64,000 nucleotides of DNA from Periplaneta americana (Eukaryota; Arthropoda; Insecta; Blattodea; Blattidae), in contig NC_091121.1 in the NCBI RefSeq assembly GCF_040183065.1, positions 62,280,287 to 62,344,286 on the forward strand. Direction: 5' to 3'. Shown in pieces: positions 50,731 through 62,760 of this stretch; position 1 is the first letter of the stretch, and every line of letters begins with the position of its first letter. Made by a program: the position numbers and the translations under genes. Below the pieces are notes generated by a model. That model was not told the DNA's origin. It made no database searches and saw only the letters and a list, made by a program, of their open reading frames with translations.

Positions 50731-51556
50731 GCACACGAGATTATGGTTTTTTTTCTGTCAGTTACACAACCTGTTTCAATAAACATTTTCACTAATTGTT
50801 TTATTGCCTTCCTGGTCGGAACTGGGTGGCCTGGAAAACTATTTCTAAATTTTCGCCTTGTTTTAGCACACTATTTTTTTTTTTTTTTTTCGTATAAGGT
50901 TTCACAACGTATGTACGTTCAAGTACAGAATATCTCACCATTAGGCCTATGCAATCTTCACGTGGTAACTGAATGAGCAGCATGGCATGACACAACACAA
51001 CACGACTCCTCTCTGCATATTCCAATCTCAGACTGACTAGTCATTGAAATGTTACACGAGGTAGTTGAATGCCGAGAGTGGGGGAGCTGGCCGTTGCCTA
51101 GCGCCTGACAAATAAACTGGTACTTATCGCTGAAACGCTCTGTAGTATAGCCTATGCCTCTATTGCATTTTCTTGTCTAAGTATGTGATTCGTCTATCTC
51201 AACTACTGTGCCCTGTACTCCTATTAGTTCAGTATTATTGGTTATGATAATGTAGCAAATCTCTCTGCAAAACTAATATTCTTGAACTGTATTCATATTC
51301 AAGTCATGGGCGAATTAATCATTTTGAGTTGTTACTCATCACTCGACAATTTCGAGTTCGAACTCGCATATGTATTAATAAACATACTTACTCAGGCTGA
51401 CACTGACATTTGATCCTTGAGTAAGAACTCTACATGACGTAACAGACAAGTGACATGTCACTATTTCATATTAATAAGTGTTACTATTCACTCATAAAAT
51501 TGAGTATATACTACCAACTTTTTGAGTCAGCCCATAGGTAGACACAAAGTGGATGA
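50731..51556. other. Intergenic, nothing recognised
   Basis: AT-rich with a poly-T run at about 50875-50890; no coding or repeat family assigned. Confidence 0.4.
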
Positions 51557-51870
51557 GTGAAGTTAAAAAATCGTAATGGTGAGGTATATTATTGTTGTAT
51601 AACGCAGAAGAAAAGGTATAACCCTCGCAGAGAAACTTGTAAACATAGTTATACAGATTTGTACAAATTTAAGAGGAACGTACAGTGGCTAGTGCAGCAT
51701 TTTTTGCAAGATTCAAATGAGAAAAGAGGAAGAGCTCTCGATAATGAAATGAAAATAAGAATTTTCTTACGATAGGTGGGCGATCCAGGTTTTCAAATGG
51801 GCATTCCAGAGGATATGGGTGTTTCATTTATTGTATTCCATAGATCTTACTTTAGTATTAAAGCTTTAAG
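51557..51870 (+). mobile_element. PIF/Harbinger transposase N-terminal fragment
   Basis: The plus strand reads SYTDLYKFKRNVQWLVQHFL, then NEKRGRALDNEMKIRIFLR, a stop, VGDPGFQMGIPEDMGVS. The 'F.R.....L...L....... RG.A.....K..I.LR....(G)FQ..I.E..G.S' order is that of the N-terminal region of HARBI1-like transposases. No nuclease domain follows. Confidence 0.7.
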
Positions 51871-51901
51871 ATTGAACCAAGTCATGAGTTAGACAATTTT
51901 T

Positions 51902-52082
51902 TGGTGATGTGATGTGGGCCTGAGGATTCGCCATAGATTACCTGGCATTTGCCTTATGGTTGAGAAAACCTCGGAAAAAATCCAACCTAGTAATTGGTCC
52001 AAGCAGGAATCTAACCCAAGCCTGAGTGGAGCTCCTGATCAGCAGGTTAGTGAGTCTGCCAACTAAGTTATGCTGGTGGCGC
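51902..52082 (-). mobile_element. tRNA-derived SINE, family B
   Basis: The reverse complement runs from gccaccagcataacttagtt (A box) through gggttagattcctgc (B box) to a body with aaggcaaatgccaggtaatc, matching the copy at 11015-11253. Confidence 0.82.
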
Positions 52083-52718
52083 TACAAAACATTATACTAT
52101 GCATAACAAGTAGTTTCATCAGTTGATCGATACAAAAATATGCAATGCACACAAAGCAGATTAATTCAATTTACAAGCATAAATCCTGTCAGATTAAATA
52201 AATAATAATAAATAAACAATTCGTCAGTTGTGTAAAATGTGTGCGTGCGTGCGTGCGCTCGTGTGCGTTTTTTTTTCTCAGCCTTTTGTAATGGCACTTC
52301 AAAGCTGTAAGATATTAGACATTGCATGGAAGACCGTAATACATGAATAGTAAACTCCTTTTCATAACAGTTTAGATTAACAGAGGTTAGATGGAGATCT
52401 GATTTGTGTCTTGTATTAAAATTGCAATTGTCTGGAGAGTATTAAATATACCTTGGTTTTTAATTTAAAACATTCTCAGGGAAATAATGCACTCACAATG
52501 TACAGTAAAGATTTCTAAATTTTGGGAAATTTTTTTATATGATGTCCTTGTATGTACCTCAGTCATTACCCTTATAGCTTTCGTTTACAAAAACAAATTC
52601 TAACTGCTGGAAATTTGCAGATACTTTGAAATTAACAGCATTTAATTGGATTCAATTTCCAACAACTGCCTAAGAGCTAATACAGGCAGTGAAAAGAGAA
52701 TGGAAGTACTCATTTCGG
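52083..52718. other. Intergenic, nothing recognised
   Basis: AT-rich; a (gtgc)n-like run at about 52236-52267. Confidence 0.4.
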
Positions 52719-52913
52719 TGAAACGAGCGTTGAGCGGATTCCGCCGATTTTGGAATAGACACCGACGTACTTGAACTGCCAACATAGAAAACAAAAAATC
52801 ACACTCAATCGCTTTCACCTTCATCTTGACGGGATAATAAAAGCCTAAACTAACCTAACCTAAGTGCATCAGTGTCTATTCCAAAATCGGCGGAATCCGC
52901 TCAATGCTCGTTT
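52719..52913. mobile_element. Foldback MITE, about 195 bp
   Basis: aaacgagcgttgagcggatt and on through ccgccgattttggaatagac (52719-52760) return as the reverse complement at 52871-52913 with one mismatch. The loop is about 110 bases. Unusually GC-rich for this neighbourhood. Confidence 0.85.
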
Positions 52914-52919
52914 AACCCT

Positions 52920-53419
52920 CATTTCCTGACATTATTGGAAGTGTGGAGTGTACCAATATTTTTTATAAAAAAAAATCATATGAACAGGTGATGAGTATAT
53001 TATAAAAAAAGTGTTGCCAGTCTTAATATACTAGCTACCAACAATGCCAAGGAAGAATTTACAAGCGTGGATAATTATTAATTCTTGGCCTGGATCTGTA
53101 CATGACTCCCAAGGCATATATGGAGAAATTCAGATGTTTGTAGAATCATGACTTGGAATAATGTCAATGCACTTCTTCTAGATGATATGGGTATGGGATT
53201 CTGTGGTTCCAAGGCAAAAGATATTTAAAATTTTGATGAAAATGAGATTTTGGTATATGTTGTGCATCCTACTGGTATTTTTATTGTGACAAAAGATGAC
53301 ATGCATATCTCTATTATTTTTTTCTGTAATCCATTGTTATGAAACACGATTCCTACGATTTTGTAAGTACTTGAGATGATCAACGAAATATATGATGATC
53401 ACTTTCATATACCCTATAT
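52920..53419. other. Intergenic, nothing recognised
   Basis: AT-rich; may be upstream parts of the LINE that follows, too decayed to call. Confidence 0.35.
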
Positions 53420-54102
53420 ACAGATGGATCACTATCTGAAGAAGACAAGTCTGGAGCTGGAGACTACATACCTTCAACATATGAAAAGGACTTCATCCTT
53501 GCTCTTCTGTTTCAAGCCTTGACACAGAGTTACTTGCTATTGATGCAGCTCTCCAATACTGCAAAGCTTCTCGTTATAGACAGAGTTGCATATTCATAGA
53601 TTAAACACAGCCCTTTCAACAATAATCAAATACACATCAACTGCTTATGCATTCACTTATCCTACCTATTGTGCATTTAATAAATCTGCCTTCTAAAAAT
53701 GGTAAATATATCACCTTTCAATGGATACCAGGCCACTGTGGAGTGCAAGGTAACGAGATAACAGATGAAATAGCAAAAACTGCATCAAACTTTTTACCAT
53801 TACTACAATCTACAGATTCCCTTGACAGAATAATAAATAATATTCATAACATGATAAATAAGCAGTGGAGAGAAGATTGGTTAAGTGGAGAAACAGGAAG
53901 AGCACTATGGAAAATTTTGAAATAACCCAACAGTATTAAAATCTACTGTGCTATTTCCAGACAAATACAAACGTTGTTGCACGAGCTAGAATTGGACACC
54001 TTGTTACAGAATCTTATCTACATTGCTTTAAATTATGTCACCACTATATAAAAAATGTTTAACAGAAGAAGAAACAATAGAACACATCCTACTTCTTATC
54101 AT
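53420..54102 (+). mobile_element. LINE RNase H domain fragment (I/Jockey type)
   Basis: The plus strand reads YTDGSLSEEDKSGAGDYIP at about 53420, the first catalytic strand of RNase H. It continues with GKYITFQWIPGHCGVQGNEI and TDEIAKTASNFLP (53647-53925), the last catalytic part ('WIPGHCGI.GNE.AD..AK'). A knuckle-like LTEEETIEHILL lies just before 54102. Frame changes and stops are present. The Tc1-like element at 54103 cuts it off. Confidence 0.85.
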
Positions 54103-54794
54103 TACAGTTGCAAGCATGTAGTACATTGGTCTGCCAGCACAATACATAGGAGTGTAATTCCTGCAAACTACAGTACAGCGCATTTCCCCAACTGCTGTCA
54201 TTACATGAATGGACAGCATGGAGAGTGATCATCAAGGACAGCGCTGGATGCCGTGGTTTCTGTGGAAAGAGGGAGTAAACACTGCAGATATTCACAGACA
54301 ATTGGTGACAGTGTGTGGTGAGCATGCACCATCATGAAAAACTGGAAACATGGCCGCACATCTATGGAGAAGGGAACCAGTTCTGGAAGGAAAGTGACTG
54401 TGACAACGCCAGTCAACATCTCTAGAGAACAGGTGCATCACATTCTCGGAACTGGAGGCGGCCACAGGAGTTGCCAGAATCACTCTGCACTGCATAGTGC
54501 ATGAACACCTTAAGATGGGAAGGTATCTGCCAGGTGGATTCCCAAGTCCCTGACTGCAGCACACAGACAACAGCACAAAGACGTGAGCAGTGATCTCCTT
54601 CACTGCCACCAATCGCCTGTAAATACCTGCAGTGTTTAATCCCTCTTTTCACAGAAACCACATTGTCCACTCTCCATGCTGTCCACTCACGTAATGAAAA
54701 CAGTTGGAGAAATGTTCTGTAGTTTGCAGAAATTACACTCTGTATTGTACTGCCATCTGCGGGCAGACCAATGTACTACATGCTTGCAACTGTA
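54103..54794 (+). mobile_element. Tc1-like element, 688 bp, with ~190-bp inverted ends
   Basis: Termini are CAGTTGCAAGCATGTAGTAC and the reverse complement, directly flanked by TA (54103-54104, 54793-54794), as for Tc1 elements that begin CAGT. The arms match for about 190 bases with small gaps. The centre holds a decayed plus-strand piece (VARITLHCIVHEHLKMGRYL and ARWIPKSLTAAHRQQHKDV), matching the linker after the HTH of Tc1/mariner transposases. The catalytic domain is missing, so the copy is non-autonomous. It is inserted in LINE-derived DNA. Confidence 0.87.
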
Positions 54795-54799
54795 AGGAC

Positions 54800-56130
54800 A
54801 AGCCAAATGGCGGACTATGGATGGTGAGAAATTTTAAAATGTAAATCAATATGGAACGCCCCTTGTAGCTTGAGAAAACCAAACCTAATTAATGTAAAAC
54901 AAAACCTGATGGATCCAACAATTATGTAAACAAACTGAAAGTATCCTGAGAAAACCGAACCTAACTAAATGAAACAACATGAGGACTCTAAGCATATACA
55001 TCATGCTTAACTGCAGATAATTGGATGCATAAAATGACTAAGAACTAAATCATCATCTAAATTCTAGATTTTACCTTTTAATTGTAAGGTAACATATGAA
55101 GACATTATTACAAAAAGAGCCCCAGTCATTTTTAATGAAATTGAGTTAAGGACACATTTTCTGTTATTTCTAATGTTTATAGACTCCAAAAATGATTCAT
55201 GTCAGATGCAATAGCCACAAGGATAAACACCAGTTGTACGGAAACAGCTGACATGTGTTGTTCTATTTATTTTTATTTTCCTCCTGAAAAATAGCAATTT
55301 TGACAAGGGTTGTTTTTGTAATAATGTCTTCATATGTACACAAAGTAATGACTTTTCCTGTATTGAAACATGCAAATAAGTTGATTTGAAAGTTGTATAT
55401 TGTGGTTACTTAATTTTTCTATTTGGGCTGCCTAAAATTAGTTTTGTTTTAAGTAAAGGAAACTCTATTTAATATTTGTGTAAATAAGTTTTTCTTCTTC
55501 CAAGACTTGTCGAAGATTTCTTTTGACTAGATGGGGTGAGGGGAGAAAGAAAAGAATTTAAAGAATAAAAAAGGGTCAGCCAACAAATGGCATTGCAGAA
55601 TCCATTTTCATGATCCTTATGTTAAGTCTTCCAGATAATTTAATAATTGTCTAATAGGAATAGGAATAAATAATCTCGATGGACCAGTTAAAAGGGAAAC
55701 AATTCGAAATTAAAATTTTATGAGTACTTAGTTTTAAGTTTCATGTTGCAGAGAAAAATTCATTTAACATCACTCTAATTTGAAACTTATAGGGTATATA
55801 ACACATTAACAGAATTTGGAGCAGTTTTAATGATCCTTGAATTTTTCACAGCTACATGAAACTTTAAAATACAGTTTTCCTAAAACTTTAAATATTGAGT
55901 TGTTTCGCTTTTGAACTGGCCTGTCAATGTGTTTTAAAAATATCTTTATTGGCTGCATTGAGAAAGAAATTTTTTTTTTCCTCTTGATTTGCTTTCCAGT
56001 AGTTAATGCTTCATGATCACTTTTTTACTACACAGCAGACAGTTTGGTCAACTAAGAGTGTCATGTAAAGGAAATATAGTATTTATTGACAGAAAATAAA
56101 TAATTACATTAAATAACGTATTTCATTTCA
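54800..56130. other. 5' flank of the sororin-like gene, nothing recognised
   Basis: AT-rich. At 56112-56132 tttcatttcag precedes the coding exon, so a non-coding first exon and the promoter should be somewhere in or before this stretch; neither can be placed. Confidence 0.35.
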
Positions 56131-56146
56131 GGTTCACTGATGTGAC

Positions 56147-57721
56147 ATGGGGCGAGTTCTAAGGGCTAGAAAGCCTCAACTTGGCCAAGGAAATGAGAAG
56201 GAACCCACTAGTTCTTCTTTAGAGAAGATTTATACTAGAAAAGGTCTTACTGACAAGACTAACGATAGTAATTATATGGCTCTGAGAAGTAACAAAAGTG
56301 GAAAAAGGCAACAAAAAAGTGTGAATAAAAATAATTTTATAGTGAGTGATTCTAAACAAGAACATTTGCTTAAAGGGGAAAAGCATTGCATTTATGACAA
56401 TAATGACACTGAGAAAAAAGAAGATATATCCTTGTTACTGGAAGAGAAAATTGGTGTGTATACTTTTGAGGTAGATAAGAATGACCCTCAGCCAAAGAAA
56501 GCCAGGCGAAAAAGAAGAGTTAAACGCAGGAAAATATCAGACATTTCAGACACTACAGATGATGACAGTATTGTTATTTCTTCAGAAAAGAAACAGTTGA
56601 GAAGTACAGCAAGACAGACACGTGTTGTAAAAAGTGCACTTAGAGACCTGAAGGAAAAAAGATCTCTGAGCAACAAGCATGAGAAAATGGAAACTACAGA
56701 TTCTTTACAGGACAACATTTGTGGGATAGAAAGAGCAGGTAAATCTCAATCGGAATTTGATTTGAACAGAAAAGTTACAGCAGACAACAGTACACACCCT
56801 TTGACAGAAAATGAAACTAATATGCATATAAAAGAGAGGAGGAAATCTATAGAAACAATTCAATGTGAGCCTGATTCCAGTGACGACATAGTGACAGAAA
56901 ACAGAACTGTTGTTAATGTGATAAACTTCCAAAACAAGAATACTGATATGACAAACTATGAGCTTAATTCCAGTGGAAACAACAAGGAAAACATTCCTTT
57001 GATAAACAGAAATTACAAGGATAAAGTATCGAACCGAAAATCTGAAGTTTGTGGAAATTTGTCTGAAAACTCAGAAGTTAATTTCAGTTTTGTAAAGCCT
57101 CAAGCCGAACACAAATTGTATTCAAACAAAAAATTTCAAAATAGGAAACTTCTTTTGTGCTCCAGTGAGCACCGAGCACCTCAGACTATAAAAGAAGCTA
57201 ACAGTAAGGAATATGGCCGTATGCAATCAAGAGAGGATTTCAACATTGACAACTACTTTGGTTTTGATGAGGAATCTGAGGATGACTTGTATGCGTCACT
57301 CTCCCCTGTGAAAAAGCCCACTGATACGAAGAACTGTTCTGAATTGGTGCCATTAGCAGTTACCTCTACTCCAAACAATAGACCAATTTTTACGAAAACT
57401 GCAACTCAGTCAGCAATATTAAGAGTGAGAGAACAGGAGACAAACACTGTTACTTCTTTGTTGAACTTACCAGAAACTATTATATCCCCTGTGTCAATTA
57501 CTCAGCCTGTTTATATTCCATTTCACATGCCCACCAAACAGTGTGCAAGTGTTGCAGTTCCCTTAGCATCAACAGTTATACCAACACAGTCTACATCTGC
57601 AGAGTTGCATGCACTAGAATCTAGTACATTAGAAGAAGTATCTATGTCAAGGACATCTGAGATACCTGATGGGTCATCTGTACTGTTTGCAGATGGAAAA
57701 GTGCAGCCCCATTTCTCGAAG
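56147..57721 (+). CDS. Sororin-like gene, large first coding exon
   Basis: 525 codons without a stop, from MGRVLRARKPQLGQGNEK to VQPHFSK. The frame stays open 31 codons past the donor (AAG|gtaagc) before a stop at 57815, giving a 556-residue read-through product if the intron were retained. A strong donor and a matching downstream exon favour splicing. Length and codon use make this the clearest coding exon in the window. Confidence 0.88.
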
Positions 57722-60700
57722 GTAAGCTGGAAATATATTGTCAGTAATGCTTGTTCACATATTGTTATACCTCCATTTCAAGAGAAGACTGTATGGCTTA
57801 ATGCTATCAAAATTTAGAATCCCAATCTAATATATCAGTCAGTATGAATATTAGTTACAAGATGTATTGAGTAATTTTAAATGTGAATTATATTAAGGTA
57901 ATTATCCAGGTTATGCAGCTGACCAATGGGTAATTGTTATCAGGGACTGTCTAGATTGCATGGAATTGTTTACTAAAATGGTAATTAAAGTTACCACAAC
58001 CAAAGAAGCAACTTCTGACGTCTCTAATGAAGCTTGTGGAAGGTGCTTTGTAGTGACAGGAAGTAGAGTGACATTGAATCTATTGACAGGCTCAAATGAG
58101 TAGAAAGGAGTTCAAAAATAGACGTTATTGAACTGTCAGAAGTCCATTCTTTGCTTGCAACAGCTTCCATTTAGGTTTGGTTTGTTTCTGTATGTAGTTA
58201 AAGGGGAGTGGGGCCCTTAAGATTTATACTATAAATACGTCGAATATATTGAGGTACGTGATTTATAGATACCATATTGGTCTGAATCTAATACGACCTC
58301 GAACATAATATCTGCAGTGCCTGGGAAAAGTGATATAAGTCAGTTTCCACAAACCTTTTTTGATAATTTATTGATGACTTACAGAACTTCTGCTCGCTTG
58401 GAAAAAGAGACATAAGTATTTCTCCCATTACAATAATTCATACAGAAAAAAATAAAATCGACATAAACCAGTGTAAGTTATCAATAAATTATCAAAAAAG
58501 ATTTATGGAAACTGACTTATGTCACTTTTCCCAGGCACTGCAGATATTATAACCCCAAGTTTTCAGATGTTCTGTAATTAAGTAAAAATATTTTACAATC
58601 TGCACCACTATGAAAATGTTATAGAATGAAAAAAATTGCAAATTTAAAGCTATTTTCAAGTTTTCAGTTCTGGTCTTCAGTAACATCCTCTTCTGGTTAT
58701 CACTCCCAGTCTTCCTCCTCCACCACTCCTCCTCCTCCTCCTCCTATTGCCTTTTCTTCTGAACTGGAACAAGGTTCTTCAGACTGGTAATCCTCCCACA
58801 AAATGTCATCCTCACTTGCCATTAATGTTATTAGGAATGCAGCACTCTTTGAAAACTTTCACAATTATCTCACTGTTAGTCCTATGCCATGCTGTATTTA
58901 TTCAGCAATGACACATTTTGGTGTTTTCAGTTTTCTTGTGGGTGTTAGAGCATGGTCCTCTTTAAGCAAACATCATTGCACTCTGTGCTGGTTGTCCTTC
59001 AAGGGTATTTTAACAATACTCTGCAGTTGAAGCTGAGATGTCCCTTCTTGGGATAATGACCAAATCATTGCTGGTTTCTGCTACCTGCTTCTTGATTTTC
59101 TCAGTTGTGTGATCACGAAAATAAATCAATAATTAAGATTCCTCTGGTCATCGTACCATACAACCTTAAGGCAGTCAGCTACTGATTGATCAGTCATCCA
59201 GCCTTTCTCCTGTGCTAGAAATGCAACACCAGGAGGTAAGGCAAGTTACACACTATACCTTACTGAGAGAAGTGTAATATGTATTGTGTGCTGAGAGAGC
59301 ATTGTCTACATACTGCGCTGAGAAATGTGTGTTACGAACTAGGCATTTTCAGTTGTTTTTTTCACGGCCTTCAGTAACTGTGACTATGTGCTCATAGTAT
59401 AGGAGGTGGTGGAGTTTCTTTCATAGCACCAATTATATAAATTATTTGATAGAATTACCAATATAATATGTGAGAGGTTCAGAACGAATTACTAGGGAAA
59501 TGGTCAGTTTTCATGGTATTGCATCTTGAACCTATCGAGTGTTATATTTGTAACAAGTGGGGAGCTACAAAAATGTATTAGAATGCACAAGTGTTAAAAA
59601 GATTTTTATCCTGAAAGTATTTGCGACTGCAAATTAAAACCACTGTGAACATCTCGCAGAAGATAAATAAAGCAACAGAAAATTGTGCTTTCTTTGGTGT
59701 AGCTTTTCTGGAGAAATACCATTTCTCAGTTAATAATAAATAATGTTTAAAACTAGTCTATATCATCAAAACATGTCTTTTTTTTTTCCTAAAAGTTATT
59801 TCTTTCGTTTTCTGGTGGTTTTATTTTATCCTCTTTGTTTATAATGTAAAATCATGTTTGTGTTCTATTCAGGCCTTTATAAAATATACAGTTATGAATT
59901 TCCAGTGTTGCTCCTGACTTCATGGAGCCAAACTTTAACTTTTTTCCAAACAAACATTATTATTAATAACATTTTTTAAGTATATACAGTGCAATCAATC
60001 TGAATGCTGATACCTGCCTGCAGGCTTACCATCTAAAGCAGGTTTTGTTAAATTTATAAGAAATCCAATTAAAAAAGTTATAAAATATTCTAGTATTTTT
60101 TAATTTTCTACAAACTTAGCTTAAAATTTCAAAAAAGAAAAACTGAGCTATAAAATAAAATTTTGAAAGTACCACAGGGTACCAATTTTTTCTGTTATAC
60201 CACTGAGTCATTAAACCACCAAACACCACTTTTACTTCATGAAATGTTTTGATTGTTGAGTGCACAAAAAAGACATGCAAGTTGCCAGCCTTCTATGTGG
60301 TACAAGTAATCATTCGATCATGATCACTTGCTCACTAATTAATACTCAATAGTGGCATCATAAGAAAGCAGAAATCCGTATATTCAGTTTGATTGGAAAA
60401 GTGTCTTTGTGTTTCTGCTGTGTGGTCTAAGTAATAAATGGTAAATCCAAAGTAATCGGTGTTTTAAATACTGGAATGCTATCTGAATATTTAGGGAAGC
60501 AAAATTCTGATGATGAGGAATTTCCATTTTAAAAAGTGTTATTTAAAGAGGTGGAAAGCTCACAATGAACCACAAATGGTCAAACAGCAGGAACAGATAC
60601 CCCATTGTTTTAATAAAATCAGAATTATATTTTTGTGCCAATTCAAAAGTGGACTGTTAGGTTTTTATACAATGTTGTAAAAATTGATTTCTCACTGTTA

Positions 60701-62439
60701 ATAGATGATAGATGTTCAGAGAAGTATAAGCAATCAAATTGAGGTAAATTTGAAAATATTTTTTTTTTATGAAACTCACCATTAAGTTTCATAAAATGCA
60801 TTTTCTTTACTTAGTGGGATATTAATTTTATGAGTAAATAAACTTATTTTATTTAATAAACAGCACAATAAATTTAAAATGTCTGAAATACTGGTTTCCT
60901 AAATTTTCTTAAACAAATCTGGAATTCAGCTACTTTTTACAATACCCATCTGACAACTGTATGTATAAAACATGTTTAATATAAAAAAAAATAAAATGTC
61001 AGCTTTATTATTTTCAAGAGTTAAATGGCGAATTCAAAATATCAACCATTTTCACGAAATTGCAAATAGCAAAAATTGGCAGAATCTCAGTGTACAAAAT
61101 ATAATTCCTGGGTATCCAAGAAAAAGTGAAATTACATCTTTTCGATTATTCACAGAATATGACTATTTGTCAAAACACTTGAACAAAATTGGAATTTTTT
61201 CTTCACCACTTTGTCAATTTGCAGTCTTCAGAAAGAAATGGATCTGCATCATACTCGTATGTCCAGCCCTTTCCTCTAAACCAGTGTTCTGCAACTGGTG
61301 TGGCTTCACAAGGTGAAAGATGTGACGCGAACTTTTAACTATTAATGTGAGAAATTGATAAAATTTAAATTAAATTGTTTTCATAAATACATTTTTGCAT
61401 ATAGGCCATTCGGTATCTCATAAAACCTAGGAACATGCGTGTGAACCTACATACCCACCGAGTTAGTGACATGTTCAGTGACATTGAAGACATTATGAAG
61501 GAGAAATAAAGAGCAGTCAGAAGTTGTCACTTCAGATCGATGAGTCCACCAATATTGGTGGTCATGCACACCTTCTTTCCCACATTCAGTGCATTGATGG
61601 AGATGTAATTGCAAGTAATTAATTTTTTTTTGCAAAGAACTGCCCGAGCAAGCTACCAGTGAAGAAATATTTCGTACAACTAATGAATATGTGGTCCGTA
61701 ATGAATTAACATGGGAGGATTGCGTTAGTGTTTGTACAGACGGAGCCGCTTCTATGACAGGCCAAGGGAAAAGATTAAAGTACGTGAAGTAAATCCTAAC
61801 ATACGGAGCAACCATTGTCTCATTCCTGCTACATACAGAAGTGCGATGGTTGTCACGAGGTAAAGGGCAGGTGATTGGACATTTGTAATGCCCCATCACC
61901 TGGTTTGTGAGGTGAATGAACTTATCCATGTCGCTCACAATGCAGATTCCAATGTTACGTCATTCATTGCGATCCGTGACCTCGTCTCTCATCTCATGTC
62001 AGCAGCATATGGTAATGTCTGATTCACATTGGGGCGAGATGTTTTATAAAAAAAATTGCATCTAGCTCTGCCATCGTTCGAAGACGGACCTATGTCCATA
62101 TGAACTTTTTCACTCAAAGTGGCCTAAGATATCGTATACTAAATTTTTTACCTTTCCTCGTGAATCACCCTATATATGTCATTCTGAAATATTTTAAAAC
62201 AGAAGACCAGATTACCAAGTCTGCAAACTGGTTATAATCCCTATTGTTTGGTCAGAACTCATCAGATCAGTAACCACATGTGTTTGTTTATATTCAATAT
62301 GTTACAGCCTCCACGTAAGTCATATGAACGACCAACTAGGATACATCACCATTCATACATGGAGGAAGAGAATGAGAGTGAAAATGAAGTTTGTGACAAG
62401 AAACGTACTAAGAGGAGTAAGAAACCAAAGAAAAAGGAC
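56147..62439 (+). CDS. Sororin/Dalmatian-like cohesion protein, 3' incomplete
   Basis: Sororin (CDCA5; Dalmatian in Drosophila) protects cohesin on chromatin by competing with WAPL for PDS5 until mitosis. Exons 56147..57721 and 62308..62439 join in phase 0, giving 569 codons. The ATG follows an in-frame TGA nine bases upstream. The protein is basic, Ser-rich and mostly disordered, with a bipartite basic cluster (PKKARRKRRVKRRKISD, about 117-133). Three features fit sororin: a KEN box (NNKENIP, 280-282), the sign of APC/C-Cdh1 turnover; an FGF motif (NYFGFDEESEDDLYASLSPV, F371-F373); and a late lysine-rich stretch before the C-terminal domain. The SPV after the FGF motif matches human sororin's layout as I recall it. 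The second exon codes PPRKSYERPTRIHHH and KKRTKRSKKPKKKD. The conserved C-terminal domain was not found before 64000. Overall similarity is low, so the assignment rests on motifs. Confidence 0.62.
58312..58543. mobile_element. Foldback MITE F, copy 2 (232 bp)
   Basis: Same ends and same length as copy 1, with the interior in reverse. The arms start ctgcagtgcctgggaaaagt and mirror exactly at the right. Flanked by ATAT on each side (58308-58311, 58544-58547), within ataatat|...|atattat. In the intron of the sororin-like gene. Confidence 0.92.
58690..59260 (-). mobile_element. Tigger/pogo transposase C-terminal fragment
   Basis: The minus strand reads GWMTDQSVADCLKVVWYDD, later QEGTSQLQLQSIVKIPLKDN, DHALTPTRKLKTPKCVIAE and MASEDDILWEDYQSEEPC, followed by a Gly/Glu-rich end from (CTC)n. 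'P.G.TS.LQ.LDV.V.KPFKD', 'W....HALTPTGK.K.PS' and 'A..GTEDD.LWE' are the DDE_1 C-terminal landmarks of Tigger/jerky-type transposases. Broken by stops; a non-coding relic. Confidence 0.85.
59261..61281. other. Intron of the sororin-like gene, nothing recognised
   Basis: AT-rich. A plus-strand frame near 60475 (LSEYLGKQNSDDEEFPF) resembles the acidic N-terminus of some transposases but is too short to assign. A 114-codon open frame at 60972-61316 has no family match. Confidence 0.35.
61282..62035 (+). mobile_element. hAT transposon relic (SCAND3/ZBED5-type transposase)
   Basis: Starts CAGTGTTCTGCAACTGG, a typical hAT 5' end. On the plus strand, in changing frames: QIDESTNIGGHAHLLSHIQC, LPEQATSEEIFRTTNEYVVR, LTWEDCVSVCTDGAASMTG (about 61710-61765), then TEVRWLSRGKG (about 61830-61870). 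DEST..., CTDGA.AMTG and TEVRWLSRGK.L are landmarks of hAT transposases of this group. The internal part and the right end are missing. Confidence 0.87.
62308..62439 (+). CDS. Sororin-like gene, second coding exon
   Basis: Acceptor atgttacag, 44 codons in phase 0, donor gtaagt. Encodes a Tyr/His/Arg-rich start, an acidic middle (MEEENESENEV) and a Lys-rich end. Continues into exon(s) beyond the window. Confidence 0.68.
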
Positions 62440-62760
62440 GTAAGTATAAGCAAATTATAAAATTTGTAAGTATTTATTCTTCTTTATGTTCATATTATAT
62501 TATGTAATTTCATGTAACTGTAATTTTACTTTTAGTTCCTATTTTATTTTATTTATATATTCTTCTTATATTAATAATATATCTGAACTGCTACCAGACA
62601 CAAGCGCTGCTCATTCGGTCCTCAGATTTTATTAATATTATTGTATTCTCTTTTTTATATTGATGTATTATTTTATTTCTATTTCTATTGTTGAAATTAT
62701 ATTCTGTAGTCTGATGTATTATTTTGTATTACATGTTCTGTATTTTATTATAAATGATGA

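Noticed and set aside
54201-54670. Several overlapping Cys-rich minus-strand frames
   Set aside because: Shadows of the Tc1-like element and its inverted arms; no conserved motif.
56488-56932. Minus-strand frames inside the large sororin-like exon
   Set aside because: Antisense to a clear coding exon; composition mirrors its Lys codons.
61447-61938. 163-codon minus-strand frame
   Set aside because: Antisense of the hAT relic, whose landmarks are on the plus strand.
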